Source of the DNA: Flavobacterium sp. UBA807
GTDB lineage: Bacteria; Bacteroidota; Bacteroidia; Flavobacteriales; Flavobacteriaceae
NCBI GenBank assembly: GCA_002296885.1
Contig: DBIH01000176.1
Location: 1-21,994, forward strand
Length of the DNA: 21,994 nt
Direction of reading: 5' to 3'
The notes under the pieces: generated by a model
What the model was told of the DNA's origin: nothing
Database searches by the model: none
What the model saw: only the letters and a program-made list of their open reading frames with translations
Translations under genes and position numbers: made by a program
In this document: positions 8,708 through 15,516 of the stretch, piece after piece
How the letters are laid out: each line of letters begins with the position of its first letter
How positions within the stretch are numbered: the first letter of the stretch is position 1

Positions 8708-9328
8708 ATGAAAATAAATAGCGCCGAATTTATAATCAGCAATTCCGACGTTAGCAAATGTCCGCTTGAACGTATCCCGGAATATGCTTTTATTGGACGT
8801 TCCAATGTTGGAAAATCATCACTGATTAACATGCTGACCAATCATAAAAATTTGGCCAAAACTTCAGGAAAACCGGGAAAAACGCAATTAATAAATCATT
8901 TCAAAATCAATTCGAATTGGTTTTTGGTAGATTTACCGGGCTATGGCTATGCGCGTGTTTCCAAAAAAACAAAAGAAGTTTTTCAGAAATTCATCACCGA
9001 TTATTTTGAAAAAAGGGAGCAGTTGGTTTGTGCTTTTGTTTTAATTGACGTTCGGTTGGAAGCACAGAAAATTGACTTGGAATTTATCAATTACCTTGGC
9101 GAAATTGAAGTGCCTTTCTGTATCATTTTTACTAAAGCAGACAAAATCAGTAAAACAAAAATTGATTCCAATATTGCAGCTTACCGCAAAGCACTTTTGG
9201 CAAACAACTGGGAAGAAATGCCACAATATTTTGTAACCTCATCGCTTGAAGCTACTGGTCGTGAGAAGCTTTTGGCATTTATTGATGGTGTAAACGAAGA
9301 TGTTTTTAAAGACCTGAATCAGTTTTAA
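8708..9328 (+). CDS. engB: EngB/YihA (YsxC) ribosome-biogenesis GTPase
   Basis: Translation-factor-class GTPase needed for large ribosomal subunit assembly, cytoplasmic. All G motifs are visible: G1 GRSNVGKSS (30-38), a G2 threonine in the segment around 51-60 (TSGKPGKTQ), G3 DLPGYG (75-80), G4 TKAD (142-145) and G5-like TSS near 178. Length (206 aa) and the start MKINSAEFIISNSDVSKCP match the family. The gene ends only 2 nt from the stop of the convergent gldC, with no terminator between. Proximity to gldB-gldC and nadE fits flavobacterial genomes. Confidence 0.96.
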   Translation: MKINSAEFIISNSDVSKCPLERIPEYAFIGRSNVGKSSLINMLTNHKNLAKTSGKPGKTQLINHFKINSNWFLVDLPGYGYARVSKKTKEVFQKFITDYFEKREQLVCAFVLIDVRLEAQKIDLEFINYLGEIEVPFCIIFTKADKISKTKIDSNIAAYRKALLANNWEEMPQYFVTSSLEATGREKLLAFIDGVNEDVFKDLNQF

Positions 9329-9330
9329 AG

Positions 9331-9666
9331 CTATTGCTTCAACTCCATTTTTTCGGCAAAATAATCGCAGAAATCTCTCATGGTATTCGACATTTTTTCG
9401 TCCTGCGTTGCACGCTGAAAAGTGTCAGACATCGCGACTAATGTTTGATGAAAAAACTTTTTCATTTCATCAACAGGCATGTCTTTTGTCCATAAATCGA
9501 TGCGAAGCGTTTCCTGAACTTTACTGTCCCAAATGGAAAGCATCATGGCTTTGGCTTCTTCTTTTTGAACACCACCATCTTGTGCTGACCAGGTTAGTTT
9601 TTCAGGAATGCGGTTTTCGTCTAATTCAACAGCTATTTTTATTTCGGAAGTGATGTACTTACTCAT
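9331..9666 (-). CDS. gldC: GldC, gliding-motility accessory protein
   Basis: Small cytoplasmic protein of 111 residues belonging to the GldC family, associated with flavobacterial gliding. Published work in F. johnsoniae indicates GldC improves but is not essential for gliding. Its biochemical role is not known to me. The start is set at ATG 9666-9664 (MSKYITSEIKIAVELDENRI), which matches the family and overlaps the gldB stop by 8 nt. An in-frame ATG at 9714 would add 16 residues from inside gldB and is less likely. There is no signal peptide or membrane segment. The middle has EEAKAMMLSIWD and the C-terminus has MRDFCDYFAEKMEL, typical of the family. Co-transcribed with gldB. Confidence 0.93.
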   Translation of the reverse strand: MSKYITSEIKIAVELDENRIPEKLTWSAQDGGVQKEEAKAMMLSIWDSKVQETLRIDLWTKDMPVDEMKKFFHQTLVAMSDTFQRATQDEKMSNTMRDFCDYFAEKMELKQ

Positions 9667-10630
9667 CTGCTTTTTTGGGTTTGTATTTTGACTTTTCAAA
9701 TAATTCTTTGGCATTCATCTTAAGCATGTCCTGCATCGAAACATCATTGTTTTCCATAAAGGAACGCACTATCTGCCATCCAATCCATTGCCCGACTCTT
9801 CCGGGTGATTCATTATCTATCTCAAGATAAAATTTGGAGAATGGTGCCAGATTTGTGAATCGGCTTGGTAATTTGGAATCGGTGCTGTACAATAGTTCTT
9901 TTTCTATAAAATAGCGCCAGATGTAACTTTCGTTTTCTTCGCACCATTTAATTTGCTCGGGAGTGTAGCCAATTTTTTCGGCGTTGGTATAGTCCGGAAG
10001 CATTTGGTCTTTCAAATACAATTGTTTCCCGTAATAAATCATTTGTTCAAGCAAAGTATGCTCGTTTCCGGGTGGAATTTTTGTTAGTGAAAAACTGGTC
10101 ACTATGTCCGGCATCATCTGCCTTTCTTCGAAATTTTGTTTTAAATATGCCGGAAAAGTATAAAATTTACTGTCTTTGCCAATGTACAATTCCAGTGCAA
10201 TAATGAGCTTATCATTAGCATAAATTGCTTTTGTATTATAATCCATATTACCGATTACCGTATAAATTTTGGGCATCACGGTTTGTGGATAGAAATATTT
10301 AAAATGCTTAAATAGATTTTCTATTTCGTCTGTTTGCTTATTAAAATCGGGATATTTTTTTTCTACAGCATTATACAAATCCCTCCAGTCCTTATTCTGC
10401 ATTTTCTCAATCCAGACAGCATCCGGAGTTCCGTCCTGAGGAAAGAAAAAAGGATATTCCGCTTTTAATTTTGGCAAATCCTGTGGAGTACTCTCAAAAA
10501 AAGCTTTATCAAAACGGTCAACCTTCAGGGAAACCGGCGGAGCTTCTTCAATTGCCTTCTCGACTTTCGATTTTTTATCACAGGAAGCAAAAGCTAAAAC
10601 AACCAAAAGTACGGCTACATATTTTCTCAT
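9659..10630 (-). CDS. gldB: GldB, gliding-motility lipoprotein
   Basis: Predicted lipoprotein of 323 residues. The signal peptide is MRKYVAVLLVVLAFA with lipobox FASC, giving lipidated Cys17. The rest is a soluble domain with aromatic-rich conserved blocks such as YNAVEKKYPDF, FKYFYPQTVMPKIYTVIGN, LYIGKDSKFY and RVGQWIGWQIVRSFM. GldB is one of the F. johnsoniae proteins required for gliding and linked to type IX secretion; its precise activity is unknown. The residue after the lipidated Cys is Asp and is followed by KK, unlike the surface-export signal seen in the lipoprotein at 18118. The gene overlaps gldC by 8 nt and diverges from nadE across a 92-bp intergenic region holding back-to-back -7 elements. 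Confidence 0.94.
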   Translation of the reverse strand: MRKYVAVLLVVLAFASCDKKSKVEKAIEEAPPVSLKVDRFDKAFFESTPQDLPKLKAEYPFFFPQDGTPDAVWIEKMQNKDWRDLYNAVEKKYPDFNKQTDEIENLFKHFKYFYPQTVMPKIYTVIGNMDYNTKAIYANDKLIIALELYIGKDSKFYTFPAYLKQNFEERQMMPDIVTSFSLTKIPPGNEHTLLEQMIYYGKQLYLKDQMLPDYTNAEKIGYTPEQIKWCEENESYIWRYFIEKELLYSTDSKLPSRFTNLAPFSKFYLEIDNESPGRVGQWIGWQIVRSFMENNDVSMQDMLKMNAKELFEKSKYKPKKADE

Positions 10631-10676
10631 ATAAAAATTAATATCTAATAAATCAATTCAAAAACCCTTGATTTTT

Positions 10677-10684
10677 TACATTTG
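10677..10684 (+). promoter_or_regulatory. Candidate -7 promoter element of nadE
   Basis: TACATTTG matches TAnnTTTG exactly and lies 38 nt before the nadE ATG. It abuts the oppositely oriented gldB -7 element at 10685-10692. No TTG is seen at the preferred -33 spacing. Confidence 0.5.
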
Positions 10685-10692
10685 CAAATATA
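10685..10692 (-). promoter_or_regulatory. Candidate -7 promoter element of gldB-gldC
   Basis: Read on the minus strand this is TATATTTG, an exact TAnnTTTG match 54 nt upstream of the gldB ATG. Together with the nadE element it forms the near-palindrome TACATTTGCAAATATA. Confidence 0.5.
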
Positions 10693-10722
10693 CAGTTCCG
10701 TTTTAAAAAACTTTCATAACAA

Positions 10723-11535
10723 ATGGCTAAAAAAAGCACAATTCAGGTAGAAAAAGTAAATCAACATATAGTAAATTGGTTAAAAGAATATGCGCAAAAA
10801 GCCAGAGTAAATGGATTTGTGATTGGAATTTCCGGCGGTGTAGATTCGGCTGTTACCTCAACACTCTGTGCTCAAACCGGTTTGACAACTTTATGTATTG
10901 AAATGCCTATCCATCAAGATAAAACCCAAGTTAGTCGTGGAAAAGAACATATCGATCAATTGAAAAAGCGTTTTCCAAATGTAAAAAACGATGTAGCTGA
11001 TTTGACCTCTGTTTTTGAAACTTTCAAAACAGAAGTACCCAGTTCTGATAATGAACCTAAACTTAGTTTGTCGTTGGCCAATACAAGAGCCCGATTACGC
11101 ATGACAACCCTATATTATTTTGCCGGAATTCACGGCTTGCTTGTAGCGGGAACTGGAAACAAGGTGGAGGATTTTGGTGTAGGATTTTACACCAAATATG
11201 GGGATGGCGGAGTTGACTTGAGTCCGATTGCTGATTTAATGAAAAGCGACGTATATGCACTTGGTGCTTATTTAGAAATTCCTACATCAATTCAGAAGGC
11301 TGCTCCAACCGATGGCTTGTTTGGAGATTCGAGAACCGACGAAGAGCAGCTTGGAGCTTCTTATGATGAGTTAGAATGGGCAATGCGTCAAGCTGAACTC
11401 AATAAAAAAGCTGAAAATTTTACCGGAAGAGAAAGGGAAGTATTTGAAATTTATAGTAAATTAAATACAATAAATCAGCATAAAATGAATCCAATTCCTG
11501 TTTGTTTAATTCCTTTGGACTACAAAAATTGTTAA
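10723..11535 (+). CDS. nadE: NadE, NH3-dependent NAD+ synthetase
   Basis: Cytoplasmic enzyme that amidates deamido-NAD to NAD using ATP and ammonia, the last step of NAD synthesis. The PP-loop pyrophosphatase motif is SGGVDS (37-42). Other family blocks are SLANTRARLRMTTLYYFA, VAGTGNKVEDFGVGFYTKYGDGG, DLSPIADLMKSDVYAL and the DGLFGDSRTDEEQLG loop. At 270 residues it lacks the N-terminal nitrilase-like glutaminase domain, so it should rely on free ammonia. The ATG at 10723 (MAKKSTIQVEKVNQHI) fits the family start. It diverges from gldB and precedes the response-regulator gene by 78 nt. Confidence 0.97.
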   Translation: MAKKSTIQVEKVNQHIVNWLKEYAQKARVNGFVIGISGGVDSAVTSTLCAQTGLTTLCIEMPIHQDKTQVSRGKEHIDQLKKRFPNVKNDVADLTSVFETFKTEVPSSDNEPKLSLSLANTRARLRMTTLYYFAGIHGLLVAGTGNKVEDFGVGFYTKYGDGGVDLSPIADLMKSDVYALGAYLEIPTSIQKAAPTDGLFGDSRTDEEQLGASYDELEWAMRQAELNKKAENFTGREREVFEIYSKLNTINQHKMNPIPVCLIPLDYKNC

Positions 11536-11613
11536 AGTTTTAGGAATTTTTCAATATAATTTTCTTAACTTTACGATTGAATTTCTATTAATTTTTTATC
11601 AAATACCACAATT

Positions 11614-12243
11614 ATGATAAATCTATGTGTCGCTGATAACTTTCCGGTAGTTCACTTTGGAATGAAGGCATACTTCAAGGATCACCCTGAAATAAATGTC
11701 GTTTCCAATGTAGGAAATTTTTTTATGGTTCCGGATGCATTAAGAAACAAAGAAATTGATGTTTTAATCATTGATTTAGAGCTTGAAGGTCTTAAGAGTA
11801 TTTATGAAGTCAAATCAATCATCAAAAATTTTCCAAGAACCAAAGTTGTCGTTTTTAGCAGTTTGTCAGAACACATCTATGCGCCAAATGCTATAAAAGC
11901 AGGTTGCGCAGGTTATGTTCATAAGACATCAAAACTTGAAAATTTAGGTATTGCAATTGTCAAAGTACACCAAGGACAAACCATCCTAAATGACGAAATT
12001 AAGAAGAACTTAGCCCTAATTGCTAAGCAAAATAAATCCGAACGTTTGTATCGCAAACTTTCCAATAGGGAAATCGAGGTGCTTCGCTTCTTAAGTGACG
12101 GTAAAAAAAACAATGAGATTGCTAAAATTTTAGCACTTAACGAAAAAACTATCAGTACCTACAAACTTCGTCTTTTGACGAAACTCAATGTAACGAATCT
12201 GGTTGACCTCGTTAACAAAGCTAAAACTTTAGAAATCGTTTAA
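11614..12243 (+). CDS. Orphan NarL/LuxR-family response regulator
   Basis: Cytoplasmic transcription factor of 209 residues. The receiver domain (about 1-118) carries phospho-acceptor Asp54 (LIIDLELEG), a conserved Ser in VVVFSSL near 85 and the Lys of GYVHKTSK near 105. The C-terminal LuxR helix-turn-helix (about 143-205) includes LSNREIEVLRFLSDGKKNNEIA and NEKTISTYKLRLLTKL. In the acidic pocket the usual Asp-Asp pair is Asp8-Asn9, so one Mg-binding acid is missing, which may weaken or alter phosphorylation. No histidine kinase gene is nearby. A strong bidirectional terminator follows its stop. Target genes cannot be read from this sequence. Confidence 0.93.
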   Translation: MINLCVADNFPVVHFGMKAYFKDHPEINVVSNVGNFFMVPDALRNKEIDVLIIDLELEGLKSIYEVKSIIKNFPRTKVVVFSSLSEHIYAPNAIKAGCAGYVHKTSKLENLGIAIVKVHQGQTILNDEIKKNLALIAKQNKSERLYRKLSNREIEVLRFLSDGKKNNEIAKILALNEKTISTYKLRLLTKLNVTNLVDLVNKAKTLEIV

Positions 12244-12252
12244 GAACTAAAC

Positions 12253-12288
12253 CCCGTCTCGTTCCAAAAAAAAGAGACGGGTTTTTTT
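12253..12288 (+). terminator. Bidirectional terminator between the response regulator and dnaG
   Basis: CCCGTCTC (12253-12260) pairs with GAGACGGG (12274-12281) around a 13-nt loop and is followed by seven T (12282-12288). Strong for plus-strand transcripts. On the minus strand the same hairpin follows dnaG but its downstream T-run is poor. The T-run runs into the dnaG stop codon at 12287-12289. Confidence 0.88.
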
Positions 12289-14266
12289 ATAGATAAGTGG
12301 AACGGATCCTTCCTATTTTATTGGTTAGGTTTACCTTAAGCTTATTATAATCATTGATCGTCGCTTTTATTTCCTCCAGATCATTTTCTTCTTCATTATT
12401 ATAACTACTCATCAAATCCATTATCAATTTATTAATTAAATATTCTCTTAGTGAAATAATGGTTTCAGAAACATATTGACTTACATTTTGATTTTTGGTT
12501 TTTACATAAATATGCTTGGTTTCCCAATTGTGAAGCAATTCTTTTTCTTCATTCATCAAAATATCAGTAACAACCTGCGAATGTTCGGGTGAGAGTTGCA
12601 TTAGATATTGCTCAAGATTGAATTCTTCATTTTGATTATAATAATTAATTAAATCGTTGTAGATTTCCTTGAATAAAGTATTTGCAAGCTCAACTTCATC
12701 TTCCTGTAGACTCAAAAAAATACGCTGATGAACTTTAGATGTATTCGTTTCCTTCTCTTCAATCATTTCACCTTCTTCATTTGCCTTTAAAATAAAATCT
12801 TCAAAGTCAGCTTCCTGAGAACCATAAAGTAAAAGCATTTCGATAATCTTTCGTTCTAATTCGTAAACGATATTGACTTTTTCCTGCGAAGATTGAGGTT
12901 CGGTTTTGACAACTTCTAAAGCCTTATATTCCTGCTTTAGTTTTTTTCCTGCCTCTGAAATGTCTTTCTGAACCAATTGCGCCAATGTGTTCAACAAAAC
13001 CTGTTCGGAAATATCCATAATTCTGGCGGTTTCCTGAATATAAATTTCGCGCTTGATTCGGTCAGGAATTTTAGAAATACTGACAACCATATCGCGAATC
13101 AAATCTGCTTTCTTGATTGGGTCGTTTTGCGCTTCGTCCATCAGAAGCGATGCTTTGAACTGAATGAAATCCTTAGCGTTGTTCTCCAAATAAGAAACCA
13201 AATCTTCATACGAGTTCTTTCTGGCAAAACTATCCGGGTCATCACCATCTGGGAATGTGCAGACTTTGACATTCATTCCTTCTTCGAGAATTAAATCAAT
13301 TCCGCGAACAGATGCCCGTAGTCCCGCAGCATCTCCGTCAAAAAGAACAGTTATATTTTTGGTCAGTCTATTGATTAAACGAATCTGATCTGGTGTCAAA
13401 GCCGTTCCCGAAGAAGCCACAACATTTTCAACTCCGGCCTGATGCAGCTGAATCACATCGGTATAACCTTCAACCAAATAACAATTGTTTTGCTTGGCTA
13501 TAGCCTGCTTGGCATGGAAAATTCCGTACAGAACTTTACTCTTGTGATAGATATCGCTTTCGGGTGAATTGAGATACTTTGCTGCTTTCTTATCATTTGT
13601 CAAAATTCTTCCGCCAAAACCTAAGTTCCGGCCGGACAAACTCTGAATCGGAAACATAACTCTTCCTTTGAAACGGTCAAAATGCTTTCCATCTTCACGC
13701 AGAATTGTAAGGCCTGTTTTTTCAAGGAATTCTAATTGATAACCTTTTGACAATGCTTCCTTGGTAAAAGCATCCCAGGTTTCGGGGGAATATCCCAAGC
13801 CAAATTTGGCAATCGTCTCATTGGTAAATCTTCTTTCCTTGAAATAGGACAATCCTATGGCCTTTCCTTCTTCTGTATTTAAAAGTGTGTCGCTGAAATA
13901 ATTTTTTGCAAATTCCGAAACGAGATACAAACTTTCCTTTTCATTGGCTTCCGCTTTATCTTCCTGAGACTGCTCAGTTTCTTCAATTTCAATATTGTAC
14001 TTTTTGGCTAAAAAGCGTATTGCTTCCGGGTAAGTGAAATGTTCGTGTTCCATAAGGAAAGTCACAACACTTCCGCCTTTTCCAGAACTGAAATCTTTCC
14101 AAATCTGTTTTACTGGAGAAACCATAAACGAAGGTGACCGTTCATCAGAAAACGGGCTCAGTCCTTTGTAATTGCTTCCGGCACGTTTGAGTTGAACGAA
14201 GTCGCCTATGACTTCTTCCACCCGTGCGGTTTCAAAAACTTTATCAATGGTTTCGCGACTGATCAA
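12287..14266 (-). CDS. dnaG: DnaG primase with zinc-finger ligands replaced (TTG start)
   Basis: Replicative primase of 659 residues that makes RNA primers at the fork. The N-terminal domain keeps the zinc-ribbon framework (YKGLSPFSDERSPSFMVSP, then QIWKDFSSGKGG), but all four usual ligands are changed: Cys to Ser37, His to Ser40, Cys to Asp58 and Cys to Ser61. The TOPRIM catalytic core is intact, with E266 in LVEGYTD, D310 and D312 in FDGDAAG, and the acidic cluster DGDDPD near 340-345. The C-terminal third (about 430-659) is acidic and helical, fitting the DnaB helicase-binding region. The start is TTG at 14266-14264 (MISRETIDKVFETARV), because a stop lies six codons upstream with no ATG or GTG between. 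It is convergent with the response regulator. Confidence 0.95.
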   Translation of the reverse strand: MISRETIDKVFETARVEEVIGDFVQLKRAGSNYKGLSPFSDERSPSFMVSPVKQIWKDFSSGKGGSVVTFLMEHEHFTYPEAIRFLAKKYNIEIEETEQSQEDKAEANEKESLYLVSEFAKNYFSDTLLNTEEGKAIGLSYFKERRFTNETIAKFGLGYSPETWDAFTKEALSKGYQLEFLEKTGLTILREDGKHFDRFKGRVMFPIQSLSGRNLGFGGRILTNDKKAAKYLNSPESDIYHKSKVLYGIFHAKQAIAKQNNCYLVEGYTDVIQLHQAGVENVVASSGTALTPDQIRLINRLTKNITVLFDGDAAGLRASVRGIDLILEEGMNVKVCTFPDGDDPDSFARKNSYEDLVSYLENNAKDFIQFKASLLMDEAQNDPIKKADLIRDMVVSISKIPDRIKREIYIQETARIMDISEQVLLNTLAQLVQKDISEAGKKLKQEYKALEVVKTEPQSSQEKVNIVYELERKIIEMLLLYGSQEADFEDFILKANEEGEMIEEKETNTSKVHQRIFLSLQEDEVELANTLFKEIYNDLINYYNQNEEFNLEQYLMQLSPEHSQVVTDILMNEEKELLHNWETKHIYVKTKNQNVSQYVSETIISLREYLINKLIMDLMSSYNNEEENDLEEIKATINDYNKLKVNLTNKIGRIRSTYL

Positions 14267-14318
14267 AATAAATTGAAAGATTTAAAAATTGAAAGACGGT
14301 AAAAATACATAAAAATAA

Positions 14319-14349
14319 AAAAAGATGCTCCTTGTAGAAACATCTTTTT
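14319..14349 (-). terminator. Terminator of the sigma/anti-sigma/barrel operon
   Basis: On the minus strand AAAAAGATG and CATCTTTTT form a 9-bp stem around a 13-nt loop, followed by a T-run (14323-14317). It lies about 70 nt after the stop of the outer-membrane protein gene. Confidence 0.65.
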
Positions 14350-14371
14350 CGAAGTATAAATAACCTAAACA

Positions 14372-14397
14372 ACACTTCGGCTTCGCTCAGTGTGACA
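14372..14397. repeat. Possible short dispersed intergenic repeat
   Basis: ACACTTCGGCTTCGCTCAGT with the following GTGACA has ACACT and AGTGT as inverted ends (14372-14376 and 14389-14393) and is much richer in GC than its flanks. I recall similar CTTCG...GCTCAGTGTGACA units scattered between genes in Flavobacterium genomes. Only one copy is visible here, so its status as a dispersed repeat needs a genome search. Confidence 0.4.
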
Positions 14398-14421
14398 AAT
14401 ATGAAATTCTAATTATTTTCT

Positions 14422-15489
14422 TTAATTGAAGTCAAAACGCACACCAAGTGAAATGTTGTTTTGTTTAATTGCATTGTCTTTAAACAATGGATTCAAATCA
14501 TATTTCAGATACAAACTGGTTTCTTTATAACCAATGTAAGTGCTTACTCCATAGATAAAATCATTAGTATTAAAACCTCCTTTTTCTTTTACGGTCACAT
14601 CATGGTCTCCTTCATCAAATTTTAAAATCTGTTTTGATTTCACTCTGAAACCTGCATAGCCTCCAATTCCGAAACGAACACTTTCATGAGTTCTGAAAAG
14701 CTTTTTCCCATCAGCATTTGTTTTTGGTTTGGTGAAATCAAATTCTAAATGAACAGGCACAGTCACATATACATTTCTGAAACGCGAATCATGAAGATTC
14801 ACAGAACTGGTTTCCAAATCAGTCTGATTTCCATTAGCAACAAACAAACGATTATCGGTTGGGCGAAGGTTGTTATACATTACAGAAACACCATATTTTA
14901 AATGCAGTAAATTGTCATTTTTAAATAGTCTTGTATTGTTTGTGAATCCCCATTCGTAAAAGTGTGAACCCCAATATCTGAAATCAGAATTTGCTACTGC
15001 CCCATCCGTAACCAAGTTGTTAGCACCTAAAGCAAAAACAAATTGTGATGTAGTTCTGCTTTCACCTCTACTTTTTCTGATAGAATCTTGTTTAGTCGTA
15101 TTTTTAAAACGTATAGTCCAATAATCATATTTGTCTTTGATCTTTCCGTCGACTTTTTGTTTTATCAGGTCTTTCAATTCGTCCTGAGCTGCACCTACTC
15201 TGGTTTCGATGTTTTTAGAACGGGTTTCTGCCAATTGCATTTTCTTTTCATCGGCTTGTGCTTTTGTAATAGTTCCGGCGTCCAATTCTTTGTTTACAGC
15301 TTCTAATTCTGTTTTCAAAGCTGCCTTTTCCTCTTTGGTTATGGCATCTATTTTATTTGAAATAAGCAGCACTCTGTCTTCAAATGAAGTTTGTTGTGTC
15401 TGATCGACTTTTTTGCTCGAGTCCTGTGCTGAAATTCGGCTTGCTACAAGGCAGGCTGCTACTGCTAAATAAAGGGTAAAATTTTTCAT
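14422..15489 (-). CDS. Outer-membrane protein with periplasmic coiled coil and beta-barrel
   Basis: 355-residue exported protein of unnamed family. The signal peptide is MKNFTLYLAVAACLVASRISA, with likely cleavage before Gln22. Residues about 36-125 are Lys/Glu/Ala-rich with a coiled-coil pattern (KAALKTELEAVNKELDAGT). From about 146 the sequence alternates polar and hydrophobic residues with many aromatic strand ends (FVFALGANNLVTDG, GWGL-like turns, SLGVRFDFN) and ends in a strand with an aromatic near the terminus, as in outer-membrane barrels. It resembles generic Bacteroidota outer-membrane beta-barrel proteins; I do not recognise a specific function. It is third in an operon with an ECF sigma factor and a membrane anti-sigma-like protein, 27 nt after the latter, suggesting it is part of an envelope response. 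Confidence 0.8.
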   Translation of the reverse strand: MKNFTLYLAVAACLVASRISAQDSSKKVDQTQQTSFEDRVLLISNKIDAITKEEKAALKTELEAVNKELDAGTITKAQADEKKMQLAETRSKNIETRVGAAQDELKDLIKQKVDGKIKDKYDYWTIRFKNTTKQDSIRKSRGESRTTSQFVFALGANNLVTDGAVANSDFRYWGSHFYEWGFTNNTRLFKNDNLLHLKYGVSVMYNNLRPTDNRLFVANGNQTDLETSSVNLHDSRFRNVYVTVPVHLEFDFTKPKTNADGKKLFRTHESVRFGIGGYAGFRVKSKQILKFDEGDHDVTVKEKGGFNTNDFIYGVSTYIGYKETSLYLKYDLNPLFKDNAIKQNNISLGVRFDFN

Positions 15490-15516
15490 GATGTTTGATT
15501 TAAATTTGATTAATGA

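Noticed and set aside
9667..9714. N-terminal extension of gldC from the ATG at 9714
   Set aside because: Lies inside gldB coding sequence and is not part of the family. The ATG at 9666 gives the expected start and a normal 8-nt overlap.
11566..11573. TAACTTTA as a -7 element for the response regulator
   Set aside because: One mismatch to TAnnTTTG at the conserved G and no TTG at a suitable distance; not strong enough to list.
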